DNA of 64,000 nucleotides from Zhengitettix transpicula (GCA_037074705.1 CM073590.1:241855601-241919600); one strand, 5' to 3'; positions 1 to 11,680 are shown, counted from the stretch's first letter. The notes: generated by a model from the sequence alone, not told the origin. Made by a program: numbers and translations.

Positions 1-19
1 GGAGGGGAAAACAAAGATA

Positions 20-236
20 TGAATGGTTAGCTCGAGCCGCGGACTGTAGTTTAGGGATCGTACCCAGGAATTCGCCTCGAAGCGATGCAGAGAAAAGCTT
101 AAACAGGTAGGTTGGGCTCCTGGTACTTTATGATGTCTTCGGGTTGACGCGGCTTTCATCAACTGCTTTTTTTGGAGCCAGCTAGCCGACTATACCAATG
201 GGAAGAGCGGACAACTTGTGTATGAGGATCCTGGAG
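20..236 (-). repeat. Degenerate copy of A-tailed retroposon family A
   Basis: Read on the minus strand, blocks such as CCATTGGTATAGTCGG and GGTAGGTTGGGC (plus strand) match family A copies elsewhere (for example 44774-45338), but with many substitutions and no A-tail. It is an old, partial copy. Confidence 0.6.
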
Positions 237-284
237 CTATCAAACTTGACCGTGGTGTCTCGTCTTAATTTAGTTACTCCAGTT

Positions 285-1440
285 TTTTAAAAACATCAAG
301 AAGATCAGAAGGAAGATGTATATCTCTACATCTACATCATAAAGTGAAAAAGGCAAAGAACAGTAAAAAAGAAAGAAAAGCAAAGAAACAAGAAAAACGG
401 AAGAAAAGCGCAGGTCAAAGAGATGACGAGACAGATGGGCAAGAAGATCAGAAAAAGGTGAAATTTCTACATCTACATCATAAAGTGAAAAAGGCAAAGA
501 AAAGTAAAAAAGAAAGAAATAGCAAAGAAACAAGAAAAACAGAATAAAGAGGCTGGTCAAAGACATGAGGATGAGGATCGGCAAGAAGAACAGAAGAATA
601 CTGTATATCTCTAAATCTACATCTTAAAGTGAAAAAGGCAAGGAAATATAAAAATGTAGGAAAAGCAAAGAAACTAGGAAAACAGAAAGAAAGAGGCAGG
701 TCAAATACATGACAAAAAAACCGTCAAGAACATCAAAAGGAAGATGTATATCTCTACATCTACATCATAAAGTGAAAAAGGCAAAAAAAAGTAAAAAACA
801 AAGAATAGGAAAGAAACAAGAAAAACAGAATAAAGGGGCTGGTCAAAGTTATGAGATTAATATCGGCAAGTAGAACAGGAGAAAGGTGTATATCTCTAAA
901 TCTACTTAATAAAGTTAAAAAGGCAAAGAAAAGTAAAAAAGAAAGAAAAAGAAAAAAAAGAAAGTCAGAATAAAGGTACAGGTCAAAGATATGACGAGAA
1001 AGATAGTCAAGAAGATCAGAAAAAGGTGAAATTTCTACATCTACATCATAAAGTGAAAAAGGCAAAGAAAAGTAAAAAAGAAAGAAATAGCAAAGAAACA
1101 AGAAAAACAGAATAAAGAGGCTGGTCAAAGACATGAGGATAAGGACCGGCAAGAAGAACAGAAGAATACTGTATATCTCTAAATCTACATCATAAAGTGA
1201 AAAAGGCAAGGAAATATAAAAATGAAGGATAAGCAAAGAAACTAGGAAAACAGAAAGAAAGAGGAAGGTCAAATACATGACGAAAAACAAAACCGTCAAG
1301 AACATCAGAAGGAAGATGTATATCTCTGCATCTACATCATAAAGTGAAAAAAAGAAAGGAAAGTAAAAAATAAAGAAAAGCAAAGAAACAAGAAAAACAG
1401 AATAAAAGCGCAGATCAAAGATATGAGGAGAAATATGGTC
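285..1440. repeat. Purine-rich minisatellite, ~140-bp unit, about 8 copies
   Basis: The block CATCTACATCATAAAGTG recurs at about 328, 466, 611, 748, 898, 1035, 1177 and 1328, a period of 137-151 bp. Each unit also carries GATGACGAGA-like and AAGATCAGAA blocks. The plus strand is almost all A and G. The same unit, inverted, builds the right arm of the foldback element at 4512-5873, so this is probably one arm of a truncated element. The long minus-strand open frame (760-1446, rich in F, L and S) arises because the unit is close to a multiple of three and has few stops; it is not a credible gene. Confidence 0.85.
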
Positions 1441-2040
1441 ATCCACGTGGTGACTTTTCAGCGTTAATGGTATATGAGGGGATTCCCAACATTTTTAAGA
1501 GAAGAAGTAGCAGCAAAGTGATCTGGAATTTGAATCATTTTATGGGAAGAGTTGGATGAATTGGGTCTGACGTAAGTCTCGGTGAAGAATGTGCTCGGGC
1601 AGTCAATGTGTGCGTGTGTGCGTCGTAGAAATATATTAAAGAGGTAAGCCACTTGTGCGACTGGTGTCCATTACTCAAGGTGGAAGTCTCGACACCTCTG
1701 CGAGAGAGGCAATTACCGCTGCCCGTAATATATTTGAAGTTGAAAAGGCACCCGGGCTTTTTCCTGGGTGGGAGGGAAACAACCGGAAATGAAATGTGTA
1801 GCGTTGAGAACCCGCCGCTGTTTATTGCTAATGGAGGCAGACAGACCAACTCTCATTTAGATGAAGCGAAAAGATACGCAGATTGCGTGATCATTTGAGG
1901 TGGCTGCGGTAGCTTGAACCGTAAATCTTCAACCTGTGGAAGACCTGAAGGTTGGCCAGACTGAGGCCAAGTAGTCTTTGCCTTGGGACGGCTGCGACGT
2001 CCACGTGAAGAGTTTGGGAAGGCTATAACCAGTACATACA
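1441..2040. other. Unassigned sequence
   Basis: Mixed-composition sequence. I see no gene, tandem repeat or recognisable element here. Confidence 0.4.
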
Positions 2041-2067
2041 TATAGGGTGCTTCAGAATTCCTACTTA

Positions 2068-2093
2068 CCACTGTGATCAAAAAGTAAGGTGAA
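2068..2093 (+). repeat. Left terminal inverted repeat of the mariner element
   Basis: A 26-bp block containing AAAAAGTAAGGTGAA. It matches the reverse complement of 3029-3054 with one mismatch (T versus A after CTGTGA). Confidence 0.85.
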
Positions 2094-2243
2094 ATTGTCA
2101 TTTAAAACTCCCGGGTATTAGGAAGGCAGGTAAATAAGGTTGGTAGGACTGTCTGTAATATTTGCCAAGCGTCTGTTTGTTAAAAGGTTTAATTATCTCC
2201 CAGTTACACGTGTTTTTGTAAACAACCAAAAGTGAATTTTGCA

Positions 2244-3001
2244 ATGGGTGATTTTGTTGAGGAAAGAACTTGCATCAAATTTTGTTTGCGGAACGAATAT
2301 TCTTGTGCGGACACGTTGAGGGCCTCTGGTGATCAAACTATGGCACAAGAAAACGTTTATAAGTGGTACAACGAGTTCAAAGACGAACCTCGCGCGCTCT
2401 GGACGACCATCAACGTCTACCGACGAGGGCCACGTCCAAAAAATCAAAGATTTGGTGCTTGAAAATCGTCGATGGACAATTAGAGATCTCGCTGATGGTG
2501 TTGGAATATCATTTGGCTCAGCCCGAACCATTTTGAAGAATGTTTTGTGTCTCAAACGCGTCAAGTCTCGATTGGTGGGATGAAACTATGCTGTCTGACT
2601 GTCAGGACCACTTCAGATGCATCATCACTGGAGACGAGACCCTGAAACCACCGACCAATCCAGCGAATATCAAGGTCATGTTGGCAGTCGTGGTGTGGTG
2701 CACTATGAATTCCTCTTGGTTCCTTCATCACGATAATGCACCACGTCACACTGCATTCGACTCACATCGTTCCGCAATCACCGTATGCGACTTCTGGCTG
2801 TTCAGTAAACTCAAAAGGCCAATGCGGGGACGCCGTTGTGACACGATTGAGGAGATAAAACCCTAAGCGAAGAACGTCTTGAAGGCTATACCGGATAAAG
2901 ACTATTCCGACTGTTTCGAGGACTGGAAAAAGCGTTGGAAAAAGTGCGTTTTATCGGACGGGGATTACTTTGAAGGGGATGAAATTGATTTGGAAGAATA
3001 A
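2244..3001 (+). pseudogene. Mariner transposase pseudogene (frameshifts, deletions, one stop)
   Basis: Start ATG at 2244 opens with MGDFVEERTCIKFCLRNEYS, typical of the mariner N-terminus. A first helix-turn-helix region (ENVYKWYNEFKDE) is followed by a frame change. The second frame has the linker SGRPSTSTDEGHV and a second HTH (RRWTIRDLADGVGIS). After another frame change (near 2580), ITGDET holds the first catalytic Asp, HHDNAPRHTA the second, and CDFWLFSKLKRPMRGRR the third. The spacing from the second to the third Asp is much shorter than the 34 residues usual in the family (D,D34D), and sequence is also missing after GDET and before HHDNAP. These are internal deletions. A TAA at 2864-2866 interrupts the C-terminus, which continues in the same frame to TAA at 2999-3001. 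Total length is ~0.76 kb against ~1.05 kb for an intact gene. It is a dead copy. Confidence 0.92.
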
Positions 3002-3028
3002 ATAAAGAATTTATATTTTATATATAAA

Positions 3029-3054
3029 TTCACCTTACTTTTTGTTCACAGTGG
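3029..3054 (-). repeat. Right terminal inverted repeat of the mariner element
   Basis: Inverse partner of 2068-2093. Confidence 0.85.
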
Positions 3055-3172
3055 TTCATACTTCTATGGGTTGTCGAGTGGACTCAATAAGGAACCCAAG
3101 TCCCATTTGGGTTAAAAGAATAAACTTGAAGATCTAATAGATTTTACTGTAGGGAAACAAAACAGTCTGTTA

Positions 3173-3403
3173 AGCGACTACTCATATATCGTGTATCTCT
3201 TGTGTTTACAATCAGTTCAGCTGAGTCGACCTTCACATCAGTTGTCATTCATTCATTACGTCCGTAAATTATCAACGTCTCAACGTAATCTTATAACCAT
3301 CCTGTATTGTCTTGGTCCTGTATCGCTCAATGACAACTGACGTGAACGCCGACTCAGCTGAACTGATTGTAAACACAGGACACACGATATATCAGCAGTC
3401 GCC
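3173..3403. repeat. Long inverted repeat (MITE-like hairpin)
   Basis: The left arm, about 3173-3252, is the imperfect reverse complement of the right arm, about 3325-3403. The shared core TACAATCAGTTCAGCTGAGT is identical in both arms. The spacer is ~70 bp and carries no coding signal. It could fold into a long hairpin, as a non-autonomous DNA transposon or foldback remnant would. Confidence 0.8.
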
Positions 3404-4490
3404 CTGAGCTTGTTTGGTTTGCGGACCGTTGAGCAAGGGATTTTGATATTGATTCCCATCTTCAAAATTATTTTCCATCCAAATGGAACGTTTCCGGACA
3501 TGGATTCCTTATCAAAACTTCCCCTCAACAGCCCCTAGAAGTCTGGAAAAGGAATTCTGGAAAAAAATCCTATACACAAAAATATAAATATGACACGACA
3601 ACTCGGAAACACTCTTTGAAATCAGGATACACGTGAGTTACAACTGTTACTGAAGCTACAGATCCTTTTAAACGCAGTTTTAGCCACCAGCGCTTATATG
3701 TGGTTTAAATATAGTCTTCATTTGTTTGCTGAACAAGTGATGACGACGTGTTGAGGGCAAGTTCAACAGGATCCAGGGCAAGAGATAGACGGGGAGGGGG
3801 AAATCATAAAGATGACGTCATCTGATGACGTCACGTCGTCCACACAGTGCGGTAAAGTTTAATGTTATGTGTATTAAACAGCTCTGATTAATGGATATGT
3901 GATATAAATAAATATGTTACATCTGTTATATTAATGACACAATTTTTTTTTTCATTGAGAGACGTTACAAATAAATTATCGTGAAGCTGGTCTGTTTGTT
4001 ATCCACTGTAGGAATTGACGTGAGGTGTACAGTAGAACTCGAAATATTATTTAATCTCTATTAAGGCACAAGGCGAAGCAATCAGAGAAATTTCTAAGTT
4101 CTAATGTACGTAAGAAGCTATTCATAGAATTATATATGAGGATTAATTATTATCCTTCGTACAACGGAAGCTTTAAATATTCTTCACTGTTTATTCCGTT
4201 TCTGGAATCAATTTTTCCAGCGTCTCTGGACTTCATCGATATTCAACGATAGTCACCCGTCGACGTCAGAATCCGTACCATTCCCAACAACATAAAAAGA
4301 AAAAGGTATCGCTTTATTTTTGTACCCGTATTTGTCCTGTTTACTTGTTGCTTTAGTTCAAATCCTACTCAAGGCTTTACAGCAACCATTTTGATCTTGA
4401 ATCAGTGTTTTCACATTTAAACGATGATTTGCTTGAATGCAAAGATAACACATTATGCGTTCGCGGTCTGAGATATTATTCTTCCCAATG
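3404..4490. other. Unassigned AT-rich sequence
   Basis: No gene or repeat recognised apart from the paired TGACGTCA octamers listed separately. Confidence 0.4.
3813..3833. promoter_or_regulatory. Two CRE-like TGACGTCA octamers
   Basis: Perfect TGACGTCA palindromes at 3813-3820 and 3826-3833, 13 bp apart. This octamer is the classical CREB/ATF binding site. No gene is visible nearby, so a regulatory role is speculative and chance or decayed repeat origin is possible. Confidence 0.3.
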
Positions 4491-4511
4491 AGGTTGGCAT
4501 CACAGGTATTT

Positions 4512-5873
4512 GTTATTATTTACATTATTCGGGTATTCCTCCGTTGTCTTGGAGTCAATAAGTGAGAAAGAAGAGGGTGAGAAAGGCAAAGAAAAGTAAA
4601 AAAAGGAATAAAAGCAAAGAAACCGAATAAAGGGGCAGGTAAAATCGATGACCAGAAATATCGTCTACTAGATCAGAAGGAAGATATATAGATATATATC
4701 TTTCTTCTGATTTTCTTGACGATCTCTCTCGTCATGTCTTTGACCAGCCCCTTTATTTTTTTTCTTGTTTCTTTTCTAATCTTTGTTTTTTACTTTTCTT
4801 TGCCTTTTTCACTTTATGATGCAGATGTAGAGATATACATCTTCTTTCTGACCTTATTCATGATCCTTATCGTCATCTCTTGACCTGACCCTTTATTCTG
4901 TTTTTCTTGTTTCTTTGCTTTTTCTTTCGTTTTTATTTTTCTTTGCCCTTTTCACTTTATTATGTAGATTTAGAGATAAACACCTTTCTTCTGTTCTTCT
5001 TGCCGATCTTAATCCTCATTACTTTCACCAGCCCCTTTATTCTGTTTTTATTGTCTGTATTTATTCTTTGATTTTTACTTTTCTTTGCCTTTTTCACTTT
5101 ATGATGTAGATGTAGAGATATTCATCTTTTTCTGATCTTCTTGACTATCTTTCTCGTCATCTCTTTGACCTGTACCTTTATTCTGACTTTCTTTTTTTTC
5201 TTTTTCTTTCTTTTTTACTTTTCTTTGCCTTTTTCACTTTATTATGTAGATTTAGAGATATACACCTTTCTCCTGTTCTTCTTGCCGATCTTAATCCTCA
5301 TGACTTTGACCAGCCCCTTTATTCTGTTTTTCTTGTCTCTATTTATTCTTTGTTTTTTACTTTTCTTTGCCTTTTTCACTTTATGATGTAGATGTAGAGA
5401 TATTCATCTTTTTCTGATCTTCTTGACAAAGTTTCTCGTCATCTCTTGGACCTGCGCTTTTGTTCTGTTTTTCTTTCTTTTTTACTTTTCTTTGCCTTTT
5501 TCACTTTATGATGTAGATGTAGAGATATACATCTTCCTTCTGATGTTCTTGACGTTTTTTTCGTCATGTATTTGACCTGCCTGTTTCTTCCTGTTTCCTA
5601 ATTTCTTTGCTTTTCCTTCATTTTTATATTTCTTTGCCTTTTTTACTTTATGATGTAGATTTAGTGTTATACACCTTTCTTCTGTTCTTCTTGCCAATCT
5701 TGCCGATCAAAGACGTGACCAGCCCCTTTATTCTGTTTTTCTCGTTTCTTTGCTATTTTTTTACATTTTTTTGCCTTTTTCATTATTTTCTTTCTGACTT
5801 TTCCAAGACAATGGATCACCAGAATAATGTAAATAATAATGTCACCTCGCCATTGTGAAGAAATTCCAAATCC
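4512..5873. mobile_element. Foldback element with minisatellite arms
   Basis: The left end (4512-4555) contains TTACATTATTCGGGTATTCC and GTTGTCTTGGAG. The right end (5801-5873) contains their inverse: CCAAGACAATGG, then AGAATAATGTAAATAATAAT. The left arm is purine-rich (4560-4690) and the right arm pyrimidine-rich (4700-5790). They meet at a palindromic centre around 4671-4712, where TCAGAAGGAAGATATA faces its complement. The right arm holds about 8 units of ~141 bp, marked by ATGTAGATGTAGAGATAT-like blocks at about 4811, 4958, 5098, 5240, 5381, 5506 and 5650. The same ends occur at 40530-42221. There is no transposase, so it is non-autonomous. Long, internally repetitive inverted ends are characteristic of Foldback-type transposons. 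Confidence 0.78.
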
Positions 5874-6654
5874 AGACAAACCATCGTATTTAACGCGCGG
5901 AAGTAAATTCGATTCGAACTGTCCGAAATGCCACGTGACGTCGCGTGTGAACGCCAGTGCTCGCTCTGGTACACGGTTCTTCGTCCGTCTTCAAGACGGT
6001 CTCACACTAGTTTGCGACTCGAGGATGACTGTAAAACCACAGAGACTGCGGGCAACGTTTCGCTGGAGTCGTCAACGGCACTGCTTATTACGTTACAAGT
6101 GGCTGTAATGCGTCCTTCACCTCCCTCGTCTGGTGATTGGTGATACTTAAAGAACCACAAAGTCCGACCACACGAAAGCCAGGTAGCTGCATCGTATCAC
6201 CATAAAATCTCTCCCTCACACACACATACACACACACTCACACTCATTCACTCCCTTTCCCTGTATTTTTAAATCCCTCTTATTACCTGCGTTCAACTAA
6301 AGAGCCATGTAATAGTTGGTTTTTTTTTCCGCCAGTGGATCCGAGGCAATGATCCTACTTTTTCTTTTTTCACCATTGCCAAAATGTTTTTCCGTCCAGT
6401 TTTTGGTATGTTTGTAGCCCGTTATCCTCAGCATTTTCCACAACCACCGGTCGCGTAGTATTTCCGCTTTCCCACACCATAAACGGTCCCATCCCAGGTC
6501 ACTTGGAAATTGAAGCTTTAAGACGTTGTTCAACAAGCATAAAAAAATTATCTGTTCTTCTTCTTATTCACAATGGAAAAACAAACTGAAAAACAGCAAA
6601 CGAGGCAGACAATTTATAAAACTACAAATGGAAAAGTTTTCCATTGCTGTTTCC
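5874..6654. other. Unassigned sequence
   Basis: No gene recognised. A short CA-rich stretch lies at about 6219-6250. Confidence 0.4.
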
Positions 6655-8762
6655 TCACGAAAACATGGAAAAAATAATATGCGCCAAATATAAAAAAAGT
6701 AATCTTAATAAATAAATAAACAATCATGATAAAAAAATTTATTAATTTAAATTAACAACGTTTCATCGCTTATTTTGCGGCCTCATCAGTTTTCTAATTT
6801 TTTTTAAAAAAAACATGGAATAAATAATCTGCGCCAATCACATCTCAAAACAATAAAATATTAATTACAAATTTAATAAAAAATAAACATCAGCGAGTTT
6901 TAAGTCACCAAAAAATATTTTTTATATTAATTTAAATTAACAACGTTTCGTCTCTTATTTTGCGGCCTCATCAGGTTCAACCATTTTTAAAAAGACCTGG
7001 AAATAAAAATTTGCTCCAATCACATCTCAAAAACATAAAATATTAATTAAAAAATTAATAAAAAAAATAAACATAAGCGAATTTTAAGTTAAAAAAAATA
7101 ATTTTATTTTTTATTAAATTTAACAACGTTTCGTCGCTTATTTTGCGGCCTCATCAGGTTTCTAATTTTTGTAAAAAAAGTGGAATAAATAATAATCTGC
7201 GCCAATCACTTCTCAAAACAATAAAATATTAATGAAAAACATATTAAAAAATAAACATCAGCCAATTACAAGTCAGAAAAAAATATTTTTTAAAGTAATT
7301 TAAATTAACAACGTTTCGTCGCTTATTTTGCGGCCTCATCAGGTTCAGGGTTTTTTTAAAAAAAAACATGGAAATAATAATCTGCGCCATACACATCCCC
7401 CCAAAAAATATTAATTATAAACTTAATAAAAAATAAACATCAGAGAATTTTAAGTCAGAAAAAAAATCATTTTTAAATTAATTTAAATTAACAACGTTTC
7501 GTTGCTTATTTTGTGGCCTCATCAGGTTCAGGTTTTATAAAAACGTGGAGTAAATAATCTGCGCCATTCACATCTCAAAAAAATTGAAATATTAATTACC
7601 AACTTAATAAAAAAAATAAACATCGGCTAATTTTAAGTAAAAAAATAATAATTTTATAAATAATTTAAATTAACAACGTTTCGTTACTTATTTGGCGATC
7701 TCTTCAGGTTATAGTTTTTTAAAAAAACGTGGAATAAATAATCTACGCCAATCACATTTTAAAAGCATGTAATATTAATTAAAAACATAATAAAAAATAA
7801 ACATCAGCAAATTTTAAGTCAGGTAAAAATAATTTTAATTTTAATTTAATTTAAAGACGTTTCGTCGCTTATTTTGCGGCCTCATCAGATTCAAGTTTTT
7901 TAAAAAATATTCTGCGCCAATCACATTTTATAAACATAAAATATTAAATACAAATTAAATAAAAAATAAACATCAGCGAGTTTTAAGTCACCAAAATATA
8001 ATTTTAATATTAATTTAAATTAACAACGTTTCGTTGCTTATTTTGCGGCCTCATCAGGTTCAGGTTTTTTTAAAAAACATGGAAACAATAATCTGCGCCA
8101 TTCACATCTCAAAAAACTTGAAATATTAATTACCAACTTAATAAAAAAATAAACATTGGGGAATTTTAAAAATAATTTAAATTAACAACGTTTCGTTACT
8201 TATTTGGCGACCTCATCAAGTTCAAGTTGTTGTTAAAAAAACATGGAATAAATAATCTACGCCAATCACATTTTAAAAGCATGTAATATTAATTAAAAAC
8301 ATAATAAAAAATAAACATCAGCAAATTTTAAGTCAGAAAAAAATAATTTTAATATCATTTTAATTAACAACGTTTCGTCTCTTATTTTGCGGCCTCATCA
8401 GGTTCAGGTTTTTTTTAAAAAAAAAACATGGAAATAATAATCTGCGCCATACACATCCCCCCCCCAAAAAAAATATTAATTATAAACTTAATAAAAAATA
8501 AACATCAGAGAATTTTAAGTCAGAAAAAAAATCATTTTTAAATTAATTTAAATTAACAACGTTTCGTGGCTTATTTTGCGGCCTCCTCAGGTTCAACTTT
8601 TTTTTTTAAAAAAAACATGGAATAAATAATATGCGCCAAACACATCCCAAAAACATAAAATATTAATTACCAACTTAACAAAAAATAAATAAACATTAGC
8701 AAATTTTAAGACAGAAAAAAATAATTTATTAATTTAAATTAACAACGTTTCGTCCCTTATGT
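6655..8762 (-). repeat. Tandem array of ~180-bp units with hammerhead-like cores
   Basis: About twelve direct repeats. The core lies on the minus strand: CTGATGAGG, then GCAAAATAAGCGAC, then GAAACGTTGTTAAT. Copies lie at 6751-6789, 6937-6974, 7121-7160, 7305-7343, 7487-7527, 7671-7710, 7853-7888, 8021-8060, 8181-8220, 8362-8402, 8551-8590 and a truncated one at 8738-8760. Spacing is 160-190 bp. Other conserved unit blocks (plus strand) are AATAATCTGCGCCA, AATAAACATCAG and GAATTTTAAGTCA. CTGATGA and GAAA match the invariant hammerhead core. Stem II needs one G-A mismatch and one bulged C. Stem I could pair AAC with GUU. Tandem multimers of hammerhead units of this size are the form of metazoan retrozymes and retrozyme-like satellites. 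Self-cleavage is not demonstrated. Confidence 0.85.
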
Positions 8763-9937
8763 TTTATTCCTTTTGTAATGAATTATTAATCGTTTTGTTT
8801 ATCCTGAATACACCTGAGAAGTTTTAAAAAAAAACCTTTGTGTGTTTCCGTCACCTTCACTGGTTGCTGCCAACTTGAATAAGGAGAAAAATTACCAATT
8901 AACTCGTACTAGTAAATTTTAATTTAAAACGTCAGTGTTAAAATTAAAATAATTAGGTACATAATTTCGCACAAGCAGACGATAATAATTACTTAATAAA
9001 AACAACACACACACGTTTCTGCGATCCTTCTCGCTTTACAGTTCGTCCCCTCATTGGTTCGTGCAGTTTGTCGTTCTTACGGCGTTTCTATGAATCACCT
9101 GACGAAAGCAACAAGGGTATTGGTGGAATTTATTTAACAGTTATTTTCGTCTGGGTTGTTTTTTTACTTGCTACCTATTTATCTAGTCCTTTTATTCACA
9201 CACTCTATTTCTCGAAATTGGTAAATAGTTTTATCAGCCATCTCTATGTTTGGAAGAGATCTTCAACCAGCACAGGGAAGTGTGATTATCAATTATGATA
9301 AAAGGTGCAGAGATGTAGGAGTCTCTGTTTCTGCACGCCTCGATATTCATCCTCTTCCTTCTGAGCGTGATTTAATTTTTAAAAAGAAAGCATTACACCA
9401 GTCCTCCTTAGTCGTCCATATTTCATCCAGTCGCAACGTAGTTTCGTTCGAGATCCAATCTCCTCTGTTTACTAACAACCAAAGGCTCGTTTAAGCCTTG
9501 CGCAAATTTCAGAGTCATTCTGCGCACCTTGCTTATATTATTTTTGCCAATTAGCTCTCACGTCACCCGGTAAAGGGAGGGAAAAATGAGAATAGTTGCG
9601 GTTGTCGATTCTACTTTCTTATTGCCTTCGGGGGTCAGAGGGATCAATGCGATCGCAGTGAAAGCCGCGGGAGGCGAGGTAAGGCGAGGGGGAAGGGGGG
9701 AGGGGGGGGGGTTGTATCTGAGCCACGTGTAATTGACACTTGTTGTTAGGCGCGATGCTACGTGATACGCGGCTCTGTTTGCAAGTATCCGTCCGCGGCC
9801 CGGCTCTAACGAGACGCGCGAGTCGTTAAGATTATCGATAACTTAACTCCAGCTACGACTTGTCAAATCCGCGTGTTGACAGTTAAAAAGTTGTGGTAAA
9901 TATTCGTGGGATGCGCATGAAAGCGGGTACGACGTCT
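8763..9937. other. Unassigned sequence with two degenerate hammerhead-like motifs and a G-rich run
   Basis: A minus-strand motif at 9013-9042 retains GCAGAAACGTGTG. A plus-strand motif from 9099 retains CTGACGAAAGCAAC. The two are inverted but decayed. Around 9686-9712 there is a run of G-tracts with G-quadruplex potential. The overlapping open frames at 9068-9494 resemble no family I know. Confidence 0.4.
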
Positions 9938-11135
9938 ATATAATAATAAAAAAAAAGGATGTATATTTGTATGTATGTATTTACGTTAATTTATATACAA
10001 ATTTAAACGCGTGGACACAGTTTGCAAAAATAAGAATTCGTACGCATATTCTTCAAAACTCGAGAAACGGTACTGTCGGGGGGTGGGGGTGGGGGTGAGA
10101 AACCCCTAGCATAAATATTCAAAAAAATTATAATAGACAAACGTGATAATTTTTCAAAGATTGAATTCTTTCCCGGTGAAGTTGTTCAATAAATAGTTCC
10201 CGGAATTCACACGGGTTTTTGCATATTTATATTTAGACGCAACGTTTCGACGACTGAAAGCTCTGTCGTCATCTTCTGGAAGATGGTAACGTCTGAAGAC
10301 TGAGGGATAATTATATCCTGCAATACTCAAGGAGTATATTTAAGAAGAAAGTCGGGGGTATGTTTTTAGCGACTGATGCAATAAAATTCAATGTATTTTA
10401 CAGCTGTTGAATTAATGCACTATCAGGTGGAACTGGGAACAGTTATATCTAGGTTAAATCTTCTAGAAGATGACGACAGAGCTTTCAGTCGTCGAAACGT
10501 TGTGCCTAACTATAAATCGCAAAACCCGTGTCAATTCCGAGAACTGTTTATTGTGACAATTATTTGTTAAATTACTGCGCGCCAAGAGACAGTGACGTCA
10601 CGCGCGCGAAAGACAGAGAGACGTTACTACGCGACGAACAAAGGAAATAGTTCCTTTTTCCGGTAATGAAATAAATCAAAAATATTTTCATTCAATAAAA
10701 GGTATAATTTTATCCAGTAATGCTCCATGGAAGGATAATAAAAAAACAATTCGAAGTACTTTTGATCCTTGCGGATGATGTAAGTTAATTTTTCCGCCAT
10801 ATTAGTGACTCCAATATGGCGAGTATTTGTTTACATTGTAAATCTAGCTAATAATTTAATCTTTGGTAATGTCTGGAGACTGAGGGACAATTATATCCTG
10901 CAGTACTCAAGGAGTATATTTAAGAAGAAACTCGGAGGTATGTTTGTAGAATAAAATCCAATGTATTTTGCAGCTGTTGAATTAATGCACTATTATCTGT
11001 GGAAAGTGTGAACGGAACTAGGATCTAGGTTAAATCACTTCTTGGCTAAATATTAATAGAGAATTGAATACTTTTTTCGTGTTCGTATAAATAAATACAC
11101 GAGGCAACGCCGCGCACGCAGAGAGTCTTATATAA
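9938..11135 (-). mobile_element. CTAGCTGGGTG-family interspersed element with a nested insertion
   Basis: The minus strand begins near 11130 with GGCGTTGCCTCGTG and ends near 9940 in CCTTTTT...ATTATATAGA. The same end structure and interior are seen at 21816-22408 in the opposite orientation. Shared interior blocks include TATATCCTGCAATACTCAAG, present at about 10310 and again at about 10897. An inverted-repeat element (10155-10560) lies inside. Class unassigned; no coding capacity. Confidence 0.65.
10155..10560. repeat. Inverted-repeat element with a pair of degenerate hammerhead-like ends
   Basis: The arm at about 10180-10281 is the imperfect inverse of about 10460-10545. Motifs at 10238-10281 (minus) and 10463-10503 (plus) share GACGAC, then AGAGCTTTCA, then GTCGTCGAAACGTTG, a 6-bp stem directly before GAAAC. 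The upstream CTGANGA is changed (CCAGAAGA or CTAGAAGA), so any ribozyme here is probably inactive. Confidence 0.7.
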
Positions 11136-11680
11136 TAATAAAAGGATGTATGTATGTATTTACGTCAATCTCTATACAAAATTTATTTCAAAATATTTGT
11201 AAATCTTTGTTAATTAATGGAGCATATTTATTAACTGAAATATCCTCTTTAATTAAATAGTTTTCTGGTATTCTATTAGTTTACAATTATATAATATTGG
11301 AGAATTAAATTAACAACTTAATTTTATTTTTCATGTTCGACGGGAATCGGAGTAAAATTCGCTGTTGGAAATTCTATGGAATAAAAATTATCATTTCTTT
11401 GATTACTTTTATATTAGTATCTTTAAAGTTCCTTTAAATTATATAATTTTTTTTAGTCAAAATACAGTGTTTTTGTCTTTGAACTTATTAATTGTAATAT
11501 TTTATTCTTTTTCTCGTAATCTCATGTTATGACGTATCGTGTTAGTAGAATGAATAATAAATCTTAAAATTTCACGAAAGTTTGCTGAAGATTCATCCGG
11601 TTTTCAGACTGTCGTTACTGACATGCATGTTTGAAGATTAAATCGCTATTACGATTTATGTTATTAAGATTTTCCTAGGT
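11136..11680. other. Partial CTAGCTGGGTG-family end and unassigned AT-rich DNA
   Basis: 11132-11170 repeats the TATATAATAATAAAAGGATG end seen at 9940, suggesting a second copy next to the first. The remainder is AT-rich with no further signal. Confidence 0.45.

Larger units (their letters stand above)
2043..3075 (+). mobile_element. Mariner-family DNA transposon, defective
   Basis: A ~1.0-kb element bounded by terminal inverted repeats and containing a broken mariner transposase. The best-matched inner parts of the TIRs are 2068-2093 and 3029-3054 (25 of 26 positions match). Weaker similarity extends outward to about 2043 and 3075. A poly(A)-signal-like AATAAA lies just after the last coding segment (about 3000). 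The flanking TA duplication expected for mariner is not clear, so the outer limits are approximate. The element is too damaged to be autonomous. Confidence 0.85.

Noticed and set aside
760..1446. 228-residue minus-strand open frame rich in F, L and S
   Set aside because: It lies wholly in a ~140-bp minisatellite. The peptide repeats with the unit, and the bias follows from a pyrimidine-rich strand.
6655..8762. CRISPR-like array (regular repeats with variable spacers)
   Set aside because: The whole ~180-bp unit is conserved, not just a short repeat. This is eukaryotic satellite DNA, and no cas genes are present.
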